A model generated the notes under the pieces. That model ran no database searches. It worked only from the letters and a program-made list of their open reading frames with translations, and was not told the origin of the DNA. This document shows, piece by piece, positions 15,448-22,987 of a stretch of 64,000 bases of DNA (positions within the stretch are counted from its first letter, which is position 1; every line of letters starts with the position of its first letter). The DNA lies in contig NZ_FNTD01000004.1 in the NCBI RefSeq assembly GCF_900104815.1, positions 7,625,001-7,689,000 on the forward strand, read 5' to 3'. Both the position numbers and the translations under genes were made by a program. Source of the stretch: Streptomyces misionensis. GTDB taxonomy: Bacteria; Actinomycetota; Actinomycetes; Streptomycetales; Streptomycetaceae.

Positions 15448-17619
15448 ATGCGAGCGGACGGCACCGCACCCGGACGGCCCGCGCCGGGCGGTCCTGACCC
15501 AGGGGAAGTGCTGCGTGGTTGCGCGCGGGAGGTGCTGGAGGTCGCCGAGGGCATCCGCGCGGTGGCCGAGCGCACCGCCACCACCCTGCGCGCTTCAGGT
15601 CTGACCGCCGCCCGCCGCCCCCGCACCGGCCTCGCGGCACGCTGGGCGCTGCTGCGGGCCCTCACCGGCGGTCAGGGACTCGGCGAGCCGGCGGGCACGA
15701 CCGCAGACGGCCCCCGCGGCGGCGTCGCCCGCGTGCTGGGCGCCGCCGGCCGGGCGCTCGGCGGCGAAAGCCTGGCCGCCCTGGTGGCGCTCACCTCCCT
15801 GCGGCTGCGCGTGGCCGCCGTGCTCGCCGACCACCCCGAACTGGCGCACGCCCCCGGGATGCGCCTGCTGACCCGGGCCGTCGCCGCCGACCGCGACCGG
15901 GACGCCGTACGGGCCCTGCGCGCCCTGCTGCACGACCGTACGGCCCAGCGCGCCCTGTCCGGGCTCGCACCGCTGATAGCCGAACTCCTCGCGGTGCGCG
16001 ACGTGCTGGACGGGAAGTCCGAGACCGGCGGGGCGGCCGGCGCCGAGGGCGGGGCCGAGGCCGTCGACCTCGCCGACCAGCGCCGGCGGACCCTCGCCAC
16101 CGAGGGCTCCTTCCTCGGCTTCCTGCGCAACATCGAGGTGCTCTCCACCGACGGGCGGATCCTCGTCCAGAACGTGCGCGGCCCCGACGGCGTCGTCCGC
16201 TATGTGCTCCAGGCCCCCGGCACGGCCCCCGGGCGCCCGCGCAGCGACGCCCCGCAGGATCTCGTCGGCGCCTGGCGCGATCTGTGCGGCACGGACTCGC
16301 CGTACACCCGCTCGCTCACCCGGGCCGTGGCCGGCCACGGCATTCCGCGCGGCGCCGAACTCGCGCTGATCGGGCACGGCGAGGGCGGCAACGCGGTGCT
16401 GAACCTCGCCCAGGACGAGGAGTTCTGCCGCACCTACCGGGTCACCCATGTCATCGCCGTGGGCTCCCCGGCCGGCGACCGCAAACCCGCCGACCCGCGC
16501 ACCTGGGTGGCCACCGTCACCAACCAGTTCGACCTGGTGGCCGCCCCCGACGGCGGCCGCGCGGCCCCGGGGGCCTGCGGAACCGCGGTGGATCACACAG
16601 CCCCCGCAGCCCCCGCCACCCCCGCGGACCACACCCATCCCGCACCAACCCCGTCGCGGCCGGGCCGGTACGACGTCGAGTACGCCGGTCCCAGCCGGGA
16701 GTTCCCGCTGTGCCACCGGCTGCGCGAGTACATCGAACACCTCAGGACGCTGCTGCCCGTGGCCCGCGCGGACATCGACGAGGCGCTGACGCCCTACCGG
16801 GGCCCCGTCGTCCGCACCCAGGCCTACCGGCTCCAGGACCACGCCCACCCACCCGCGGGCCACCCCTTCCTCACCCTGGCCACGGCGCCCGTGCGCACCA
16901 CGGTCGGCCCCGTCGACGTGCCGGTGCGCTACTACGACTCCGCAGCCGCCCATCTCTGCTTCCCCGTCGATCCGGACGCCGCCCGGAGCCTGCTGCCGGA
17001 CGCCCCCTGGCTGACCCCGAGCCGGCTCGGCCGCCGGGCCCTCGCGGTGCTGTCCGTGCACGAGCACCGCTGCACCACCATCGGCCCGTACACCGAGATC
17101 GCCCTGTCCGTCCTGGTGGACGACCTGTGGCGGCCGCGCCCGCACGACGCCGTCACCGATCTGCTGCGCCGCGTCGACCTGCGCCGCACCGGCCGCTACG
17201 TCCTCTCCCTCGCCGTCACCACCGAGGCCGCCCGCGTGGTCGCCCGGGAGATCTGGGGGCAGCCCGCGCTGCGGATGCGCGTCGAGGCCGACCTGACGGG
17301 CCGGGAGATCCGCGCCCGCTCCCAGGACCTCGGCCTCGCGGTCGAGGGCCGGCTCGGGCCGGGCGTGCGCTGCCCCGACGCCGACCGGGCCCTCTACGGC
17401 CGCCGCGCCACCAGCACGGTGCGCACCCTGGTCCGGGCGCACGGCGGACTGCGGCTGCACCCGGGCGCGGGCGTGCGGGTACGGCTGGGCACCGCGGCGG
17501 CCGAACCCCTCGCCGGACAGCTGCGCCGGCTCGGCATCGACGCGGCCCGGCCCCTGTTCGTGCTGGCCTGCCCGCAGTTCATGGCCCATCGCGGCGGCGG
17601 TGCCGTCCTCGCGCGCTGA
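15448..17619 (+). CDS. Fusion of lipase-like and acetoacetate-decarboxylase-like domains, both apparently non-catalytic
   Basis: 723 residues from the ATG at 15448, which has GAGGGAG seven bases upstream. Residues about 15-190 are helical. Residues about 215-435 resemble an alpha/beta hydrolase or PE-PPE-type lipase: LSTDGRILVQNVRGPDG, then the nucleophile elbow as GHGEGGN at 309-315, followed by THVIAVGSPAGDR. The elbow normally reads GHSxGG; here Gly311 stands where the catalytic Ser should be. Residues about 480-720 follow the acetoacetate decarboxylase fold (VPVRYYDSAAAHLCFPVD, GPYTEIALSVLVDD, REIWGQPALRM). The catalytic Lys region (family GFPKK) reads WGQPAL, without Lys. No signal peptide is visible. 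Function unknown; possibly a ligand-binding scaffold. It is followed 26 bases later by a small helical gene. Confidence 0.75.
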   Translation: MRADGTAPGRPAPGGPDPGEVLRGCAREVLEVAEGIRAVAERTATTLRASGLTAARRPRTGLAARWALLRALTGGQGLGEPAGTTADGPRGGVARVLGAAGRALGGESLAALVALTSLRLRVAAVLADHPELAHAPGMRLLTRAVAADRDRDAVRALRALLHDRTAQRALSGLAPLIAELLAVRDVLDGKSETGGAAGAEGGAEAVDLADQRRRTLATEGSFLGFLRNIEVLSTDGRILVQNVRGPDGVVRYVLQAPGTAPGRPRSDAPQDLVGAWRDLCGTDSPYTRSLTRAVAGHGIPRGAELALIGHGEGGNAVLNLAQDEEFCRTYRVTHVIAVGSPAGDRKPADPRTWVATVTNQFDLVAAPDGGRAAPGACGTAVDHTAPAAPATPADHTHPAPTPSRPGRYDVEYAGPSREFPLCHRLREYIEHLRTLLPVARADIDEALTPYRGPVVRTQAYRLQDHAHPPAGHPFLTLATAPVRTTVGPVDVPVRYYDSAAAHLCFPVDPDAARSLLPDAPWLTPSRLGRRALAVLSVHEHRCTTIGPYTEIALSVLVDDLWRPRPHDAVTDLLRRVDLRRTGRYVLSLAVTTEAARVVAREIWGQPALRMRVEADLTGREIRARSQDLGLAVEGRLGPGVRCPDADRALYGRRATSTVRTLVRAHGGLRLHPGAGVRVRLGTAAAEPLAGQLRRLGIDAARPLFVLACPQFMAHRGGGAVLAR

Positions 17620-17645
17620 AGCCCCACAGCAGACCGGGAGTATCC

Positions 17646-17939
17646 ATGGTGACCGAGTCCCCCCGGGCGAGCACGGCCCGTGCCGACGAACTCCTCGCCC
17701 ACGCCGGCCGGTTGCGGGCCGACGCCGACCTCATGGACGGTTACGCCCGGCGCCTGCGCGCCACCGCCGCCACGCTCGGCACCTGTCCGGCGGCGCCCGG
17801 CGGGAGCCGGGCCGCGCTGGCCCGGCAGGCCGCCGCCTGCACGTCGGCGGCGGACCGACTGCGGTCCGCCGCCGAGGCGTTGCTGGTCCACGTGCGCGGC
17901 GAGGGACCGGCCCAGGAGCCCCGGCCCGCCGCCCGGTGA
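17646..17939 (+). CDS. Small helical-hairpin protein, partner of the fusion protein
   Basis: 97 residues. Two long amphipathic helices (ADELLAHAGRLRADADLMDGY, then RAALARQAAACTSAADRLRSA) are joined by a Gly/Pro turn, giving the size and shape of a WXG100 or PE-like helical hairpin, but no WXG motif is present. A GGGAG site precedes the ATG by four bases. The 26-base spacing suggests co-expression with the upstream lipase-like protein. Its stop overlaps nothing, but the convergent mini-gene's stop begins on the next base. Confidence 0.6.
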   Translation: MVTESPRASTARADELLAHAGRLRADADLMDGYARRLRATAATLGTCPAAPGGSRAALARQAAACTSAADRLRSAAEALLVHVRGEGPAQEPRPAAR

Positions 17940-18038
17940 TCAGCCGGGCTGCTCCTCGGAGCCGGGCTTGGGGCGGGCGCCGGTCCAGGAGGGATCGACG
18001 GCGGGGACGGGAACGGGAACGGGGGCGATGGGGTGCAC
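17940..18038 (-). CDS. 32-residue proline-rich mini-protein
   Basis: A GTG at 18036-18038 has GGAGGA five bases upstream and opens 33 codons ending at the TGA at 17940. The peptide is VHPIAPVPVPVPAVDP followed by SWTGARPKPGSEEQPG: a PV-repeat, a Trp and an acidic C-terminus, with no membrane segment. It begins 53 bases after the stop of the HATPase gene on the same strand and is probably the last gene of that transcript. The strong ribosome site supports translation. No function can be proposed. Confidence 0.55.
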   Translation of the reverse strand: MHPIAPVPVPVPAVDPSWTGARPKPGSEEQPG

Positions 18039-18091
18039 GGAAGTCCTCCGGACTGGTGGGGGGATGATCTGCGACGGACGGTCGGCAGACG

Positions 18092-18820
18092 TCAGACGGA
18101 AGCGAGTTCGGCCCAGACGACGCGGGCGGGGCGGCCGGGCGGGAAGGTGACGCCCCAGCCGCGGCTCAGCGCCTCGACCAGGAGCAGCCCGCGCCCGTGC
18201 TGGTCGTCGGGTCCGGGACGGCAGGCCACCGGGAGCGCGACGTCCTCGTCCCCGGCCTCGTCCTCGACCTCGACGCGTATCCGGTCCGCCGTGCCGTCCA
18301 GCCGGCAGGCGATCCGGTCGCCGCCCGCGTGCACGAGCGCGTTGGTGACCAGCTCGGAGGTGACCAGCAGGGCGTCGTCCCGCACGTCCTGCGGTATGCC
18401 CCACGCGGTCAGCAGCTCCCGTACCACCCGCCGGGCGGAGCCGACGGCCGTGGGCCGGGCCGGCAGGTCGAACGAGGCCGTGGAACCCAGGAGTCCGGAC
18501 CCGGCGGCGGACCGGCCGGAAAACCGCGGGCGGCGCCGGTCCGCGACCGGCGCGGGGACGTCGCCCGGCGTCCGGGTGCCGGGGGAGTCCGGGGTACCGG
18601 CGGACTCCGGGACGCCGCGCGCCGCCGGGGCGCCGGCCGGTTCCGGTGGCACGCGGTGCGGCGGCCGGGCCGTGGACGCGGCCCGGTGCGGATCCTCGGC
18701 CACCCGTTGCGGGCGCGCCGCCATCGGCGCGCGGGGGCCCGCGTCCTCGACGGAGGAGCGGTCCGTGCCGACGTCGCTCAGGGGGCGGTGGAGTGGTCGG
18801 GGGACGGAGGGCGGAGCCAT
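18092..18820 (-). CDS. RsbW-type ATP-binding regulatory protein
   Basis: 242 residues. The first about 110 are disordered and Pro/Ala-rich. The HATPase_c_2 domain (about 115-240) begins with ASFDLPARPTAVGSARRVVRELL and has the N box LLVTSELVTNALVHAGG and the glycine box HGRGLLLVEALSRGWG. Proteins of this type bind ATP and either phosphorylate or sequester partners; in Streptomyces many sit next to HTH regulators, as here. The ATG at 18818-18820 follows AAAGG by eight bases. It diverges from the DUF5753 regulator. Confidence 0.88.
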   Translation of the reverse strand: MAPPSVPRPLHRPLSDVGTDRSSVEDAGPRAPMAARPQRVAEDPHRAASTARPPHRVPPEPAGAPAARGVPESAGTPDSPGTRTPGDVPAPVADRRRPRFSGRSAAGSGLLGSTASFDLPARPTAVGSARRVVRELLTAWGIPQDVRDDALLVTSELVTNALVHAGGDRIACRLDGTADRIRVEVEDEAGDEDVALPVACRPGPDDQHGRGLLLVEALSRGWGVTFPPGRPARVVWAELASV

Positions 18821-19128
18821 TGCCGTGCGCCTTTCGTCCGGCCTCGCGTGGGATGCGTCCGGCCGTGCGTGGTGGGGGGTCGGGCTGCCGGCCGTGCGCA
18901 GCAGACGACGCACCGCCTCGGACGAAGCCGTGCCGCGGCCCGGTCTCCCCCGACGGGCCACACCGTCTGCTCCTCGGTCGGCCGGAGCAGTCGCCCCACT
19001 TTCCCATCTGCCAACAACGGCTCGCAACCTGCGAGTTGAAAATTGCACAGCGTCCCGTGCATGCTGCCCGCTCCGGGGACGCGTGCGCATGGCACGCCCG
19101 GCGCGACGGTGTGTGAAGGTGGACCCTG
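18821..19128. promoter_or_regulatory. Divergent promoter region with CTCGCA-ACC-TGCGAG operator
   Basis: 308 bases between the HATPase and HTH genes, with no credible gene inside. Within a locally AT-rich patch, CTCGCA (19021-19026) and TGCGAG (19030-19035) form a perfect inverted repeat, followed by TTGAAAATTGCACAG. This is the likely operator of the adjacent HTH regulator and could control both directions. Confidence 0.55.
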
Positions 19129-20034
19129 ATGTCTGTTCCAGGGGGTGGGATGACCGCGGAGACCGACTGGGGCGGCGTCCCCTCCGTGCTGCGTATGATC
19201 CTCGGCCGGCAGCTGGAGCAGCTGCGGGTGCGGGCCGGACTCGGGTACGCCGAGGCGGGCGCCGCCATCGGGGTCAGCCACTCCACGATCCGCCGCATGG
19301 AGGCCGCCAAGGTGGCCCGGCTGCGGCTCACCGACGCGGAGAAGCTGCTCCAGGTCTACGGCGTCACCGACCGGCGGGAGATCGAGGCCTTCCTGCGGTC
19401 CGTGCGCGAGGCCAACAAGCGCGGCTGGTGGCACGCCTACCGTGACGTCATGCCCGGCTGGTGCGCCGTCCACCTCGGCCTTGAGCAGGCCGCGACGCAG
19501 ATCCGCGCCTACGAGAACCAGTGTGTGCACGGGCTGTTACAGACCGAGGGCTACGCCCGTGCCCTGCTGCGCGCGAGCCATCCGCACGCGTCCGCCGAGG
19601 ACACCGAGCGCCGGGTCGCCCTGCGCATGCGCCGGCAGGAACTCCTGGCCGGTGCGGCGCCCCCGCGGCTCTGGGTGGTGATGGACGAGACCGCGCTGCG
19701 CCGCCCGGTCGGCGGCCCGGAGGCGATGCGCGCCCAGATCGACCACCTCGTCGAGATCGGCCGGCTGCCCCATGTGACCGTCCAGCTCATGCCGTTCGAC
19801 CACGGCCCGCACCCCGCGATGCGCGCGTGCGCCTACCACCTCTTCCGGTTCCGGGCCCGGGAACTGCCCGACATCGTCCACGTGGAAGGACTGCTCGGCG
19901 CCGTCCGCGTCGACAAGCCCGACGAGGTCCTGGCCTATCGCGAGGCCCTGGACCGGCTGAGCGCGCAGGCGGCGTCCGCCGCGAAGACCGAGACCCTGCT
20001 CGGTAGGATCCGCAGAGAACTGAACTCCCTTTGA
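19129..20034 (+). CDS. Helix-turn-helix regulator with DUF5753 domain; contains a TTA codon
   Basis: 301 residues. The XRE-type HTH at about 25-80 reads LGRQLEQLRVRAGLGYAEAG, then GVSHSTIRRMEAAKV. The DUF5753 domain (about 105-285) is recognised from ENQCVHGLLQTEGYARALL, LWVVMDETALRRPVGG, VTVQLMPFDHGPHPA and DIVHVEGLLG. Such proteins are abundant developmental regulators in Streptomyces, usually paired with a HATPase and a small DUF397 protein; no DUF397 gene is seen here. Codon 137 (19537-19539) is TTA, the only TTA seen in an intact gene of this window, so translation should depend on the bldA tRNA. Confidence 0.92.
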   Translation: MSVPGGGMTAETDWGGVPSVLRMILGRQLEQLRVRAGLGYAEAGAAIGVSHSTIRRMEAAKVARLRLTDAEKLLQVYGVTDRREIEAFLRSVREANKRGWWHAYRDVMPGWCAVHLGLEQAATQIRAYENQCVHGLLQTEGYARALLRASHPHASAEDTERRVALRMRRQELLAGAAPPRLWVVMDETALRRPVGGPEAMRAQIDHLVEIGRLPHVTVQLMPFDHGPHPAMRACAYHLFRFRARELPDIVHVEGLLGAVRVDKPDEVLAYREALDRLSAQAASAAKTETLLGRIRRELNSL

Positions 20035-20091
20035 CGCCCGAACAGTTGGCGCGAACGGTGGAATCCGCCACCGTCCGCATCCCCGATCCGG

Positions 20092-20922
20092 ATGGGAGAC
20101 ACGGCGTTGCCCGACAACGGATGGCCGGCCGACCGCATCGACACCCGGCACGCCCACTCGGCCCGCATCTACGACTACGTCCTCGGCGGCAAGGACTACT
20201 ACCCCGCCGACCGGGAGGCGGGCGACGCCATGGCGCGCGAGTGGCCCGCGCTCCCCGTCCACATGCGCGCCAACCGCGACTTCATGAACCGGGCCGTGCG
20301 CTGGCTCGCCGAGGAGGCGGGCATGCGCCAGTTCCTCGACATCGGCACCGGCATCCCGACCTCGCCCAACCTGCACGAGATCGCCCAGGCCGTGGCCCCC
20401 GAGTCCCGCGTCGTCTACGTCGACAACGACCCGATCGTCCTCACCCTCTCCCAGGGCCTGCTCTCCAGCACCCCCGAGGGCCGCACCGCGTACCTGGAGG
20501 CCGACTTCCGCGACCCGGCGGCCATCCTGAACGCCCCCGAGCTGCGCGAGACCCTGGACCTGGACCGCCCGGTCGCCCTCACGGTCATCGCCATCGTCCA
20601 CTTCATGCTGGACGAGGACGACGCGGTCGGGGCCGTACGCCGTCTCCTGGAGCCCCTCCCCGCCGGCAGCCACCTGGCGATGTCCATCGGCACCGCCGAG
20701 TTCGCCCCCGAGGAGGTGGGCCGGGTCGCCCGCGAGTACGCGGCCCGCGACATGCCGATGCGTCTGCGCACGATGTCCGAGGCCGAGGAGTTCTTCAAGG
20801 ACCTGGACCTGATCGAGCCCGGCATCGTGCAGGTCCACAAGTGGCGCCCGGACGGCACGGGCGAGCAGGGCATCCGGGACGAGGACATCGCCATGTACGG
20901 AGCCGTCGCCCGCAAGCCGTGA
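20092..20922 (+). CDS. DUF574-type SAM-dependent methyltransferase
   Basis: 276 residues. The family signature RIYDYVLGGKDYYPADREAGD is at about 25-45. FLDIGTGIPTSPNLHEIA is SAM motif I, VVYVDNDPIVL binds the ribose, and VIAIVHFMLDEDD follows. These features define the actinobacterial Methyltransf_19 (DUF574) group, which is expanded in Streptomyces and of unknown substrate. It lies 57 bases after the DUF5753 regulator on the same strand and may share its transcript. Confidence 0.9.
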   Translation: MGDTALPDNGWPADRIDTRHAHSARIYDYVLGGKDYYPADREAGDAMAREWPALPVHMRANRDFMNRAVRWLAEEAGMRQFLDIGTGIPTSPNLHEIAQAVAPESRVVYVDNDPIVLTLSQGLLSSTPEGRTAYLEADFRDPAAILNAPELRETLDLDRPVALTVIAIVHFMLDEDDAVGAVRRLLEPLPAGSHLAMSIGTAEFAPEEVGRVAREYAARDMPMRLRTMSEAEEFFKDLDLIEPGIVQVHKWRPDGTGEQGIRDEDIAMYGAVARKP

Positions 20923-20951
20923 CGGCTCCCGCACGGTGGCCGGGAGTCCTC

Positions 20952-20988
20952 GACGGGCGGGCCTGAGCAGGGGCCCGCGCCCGCCGTC
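20952..20988 (+). terminator. Hairpin after the DUF574 methyltransferase gene
   Basis: GACGGGCGGGCC ... GGCCCGCGCCCGCCGTC can fold into a GC-rich stem with an internal bulge, 30 bases after the stop codon. No U-tract. Confidence 0.4.
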
Positions 20989-21181
20989 ACCGCCGTAGGG
21001 CGGCCCGCACCTGTCCGCGGATCTCCAAGGACCGCGAGCGGCGACCATGCCCGCAGGTCACCACGGCCGGGCCGGTCGCCGGGGAGCCGCTTCGGGCAGT
21101 GTCGCCCCGGGACCGCCGGGTACCCGTACGACCCCCGGGCCGGCGCGCGCCCGGGGGAGGTACGGCGCGAAGGGAGGGCCC

Positions 21182-21982
21182 ATGACGCACAACGGGGAGG
21201 AGACCGCGGCCGCGCGCAGGCCGCAGATCCAGGAGGTGACCGAGCTGCGGCTGCCGCCGGACGGGCCGCGGCCCCAGGCCCCGCAGGGAGACCGGAGCGC
21301 CCCGCCGGGCGAGGAAGCACCGGGTCGGCCGCACGGCAGCGGCACCTCGACGGGCGCGGCGGACCTGCCGCAGGACGGCGGCACCCCGCCGGGCGCCGAC
21401 GCGCCGGACCTGCCGCACGACCGCAGCCAGGCCATCCTGGAGGCCGCCAAGCAGATCGGCGCCCTCCTCAAACGCGCGGGCCACCCCTTCGCCCTGGCCG
21501 GCAGCGTCGCGGTCTACGCCCACGGCGGCAGCCGCTACCTCCAGCACGACGCCGACTTCTGCGTGCTGCCCGGCGACGCCGACGCGGTGGCCGCGACCCT
21601 GCGCGAGGCCGGGCTCGCCGTCCGCACCCCGCCGGAGGACTGGCTGCTGAAGACCACGTGCCAGGGGCAGAACGTGGACATCATCTTCGCGCTCGCCCAC
21701 GAGCCCGTCACCAAGGACATGCTGGAGCGCGCGCACGTGCTGCCCGTGGACTCGGTGCTGATGCCGGTGCTCTGCCCCACCGATCTGATCCGCAGCCTGA
21801 TCAGCGCCTTCTCCGAGCACTACTGCGACTTCGGGTCCGTGCTGCCGGTGGCCCGCGCGGTGCGCGAGAAGGTCGACTGGGACGTGATCCGCGACACCTG
21901 CGGCGACCAGCCCATGCCGGCCGCCTTCCTCTTCCTCCTCGAACGCCTCGACGTGATCGCACCCCGGGAGCAGCGGACATGA
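21182..21982 (+). CDS. Nucleotidyltransferase-fold protein
   Basis: 266 residues. The first about 80 are disordered (Pro, Gly, Asp rich). From about residue 85, AILEAAKQIGALLKRAG is followed by the NTase core motif GSVAVYAHGG, and two residues later by HDADFCVLP, which carries the paired Asp residues of the Pol-beta-type active site (DxD). NVDIIFALAH supplies a third Asp. The rest is helical (LCPTDLIRSLISAFSEHY). This resembles the AbiEii/MNT-like group acting on nucleotides, RNA or protein, but no close functional match was recognised. GGGAGG precedes the ATG. First gene of a three-gene operon with 4-base overlaps. Confidence 0.75.
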   Translation: MTHNGEETAAARRPQIQEVTELRLPPDGPRPQAPQGDRSAPPGEEAPGRPHGSGTSTGAADLPQDGGTPPGADAPDLPHDRSQAILEAAKQIGALLKRAGHPFALAGSVAVYAHGGSRYLQHDADFCVLPGDADAVAATLREAGLAVRTPPEDWLLKTTCQGQNVDIIFALAHEPVTKDMLERAHVLPVDSVLMPVLCPTDLIRSLISAFSEHYCDFGSVLPVARAVREKVDWDVIRDTCGDQPMPAAFLFLLERLDVIAPREQRT

Positions 21983-22251
21983 CCGACGCAGCCGCACCAC
22001 CACCGGAGAGCGGACTGGACTACCGCGTCGCCCACCTCGCCGAGCGCCTCGCCGCCGGCCGGCTCGGCGAACTCGGCGTACGCCTGGAGACCCGCGGCGA
22101 CGCCGTCCTGCTCACCGGCACCGTCCCGTCCACCGAGTGCCGGGACGAGATCCTGCGCCTGGCCCGCGAGGAACTGGCGCCCCACCCGGTCCACAGCGAC
22201 CTGCTCATCGCCGGCACCTCCTCGCCCGACCACGGAGAGGACCTGACATGA
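21979..22251 (+). CDS. Small BON-domain protein
   Basis: 90 residues. YRVAHLAERLAAGRLGELGVRLETRGDAVLLTGTVPSTECRDEILRLARE follows the BON-domain pattern (helix, then strands with V.L.G.V, then helix), ending in VHSDLLIAG. BON domains usually bind membranes or ligands; this one has no signal peptide, so it is cytoplasmic or attached through partners. It starts in the stop of the NTase gene (ATGA) and ends in the start of the phosphoesterase gene, so the three products are made together. Confidence 0.75.
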   Translation: MTDAAAPPPESGLDYRVAHLAERLAAGRLGELGVRLETRGDAVLLTGTVPSTECRDEILRLAREELAPHPVHSDLLIAGTSSPDHGEDLT

Positions 22252-22979
22252 TCCGCGTCGCGGCCGTCGGGGACATCCACATGGGCCCCGAAAGCCAGGG
22301 CACGCTGCGCCCCTCCTTCGAAACGCTGCCCGACTGCGCCGACGTCCTGCTGCTGGCCGGCGACCTGACCCGGCACGGCACCCCCGAGGAGGCCGCGGTC
22401 GTCGCCCGCGAGATCGAGGACCTCGGAGTGCCCGTGGTCGCCGTCCTCGGCAACCACGACCACCACGACGAACGCCCCGAAGAGGTCACGGCGATCCTCC
22501 GCGAGGCCGGCGCGCACGTGCTGGAGGGCCAGTCCGCCGTGGTCACCGCCGGGGAGGCGAGGATCGGGGTGGCCGGCACCAAGGGCTTCGGCGGCGGCTT
22601 CGTGGGCCGCTGCGCGGGCGAGTTCGGCGAACCCCTGATGAAGGAGTTCGTCCGCTACAGCCGCCGCTGCGCCGACGGCCTGCACGGCGCCCTCAAGGAC
22701 CTGGACCAGTGCGGCTGCGACGTCCGGATCGCCCTCACCCACTTCTCGCCGGTGCCGGACACCCTGGCCGGGGAGCCGCCGGAGATCTACCCGTTCCTCG
22801 GCAGCTACCTCCTCGCGGAGGCCATCGACACCGCGGGCGCCGACCTGGCCGTCCACGGACATGCCCACGCGGGCACCGAACACGGCATGACCAGCGGCGG
22901 CGTACGCGTGCGCAATGTCGCCCAGCCGGTGATCGGACAGGCCTTCCACGTGTACAACCTGCCGGGCCGGCCGGGCTGA
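22248..22979 (+). CDS. Calcineurin-like metallophosphoesterase
   Basis: 243 residues. All metal-binding motifs are present in order: GDIHMG (about 9-14), LAGDLTRHG (about 41-49), LGNHDHHD (about 72-79), ALTHFSPVPDT (about 164-174) and HGHAHAGTEHG (about 203-213). GFGGGFVGRCAGEFG is an unusual glycine-rich insert between motifs. It should be an active two-metal phosphoesterase in the cytoplasm. The operon context pairs a nucleotidyl-transferring fold with a phosphoester-hydrolysing enzyme, which suggests opposing or sequential reactions on one substrate. It ends 8 bases before the convergent MFS gene. Confidence 0.88.
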   Translation: MIRVAAVGDIHMGPESQGTLRPSFETLPDCADVLLLAGDLTRHGTPEEAAVVAREIEDLGVPVVAVLGNHDHHDERPEEVTAILREAGAHVLEGQSAVVTAGEARIGVAGTKGFGGGFVGRCAGEFGEPLMKEFVRYSRRCADGLHGALKDLDQCGCDVRIALTHFSPVPDTLAGEPPEIYPFLGSYLLAEAIDTAGADLAVHGHAHAGTEHGMTSGGVRVRNVAQPVIGQAFHVYNLPGRPG

Positions 22980-22987
22980 CGCGGGCG

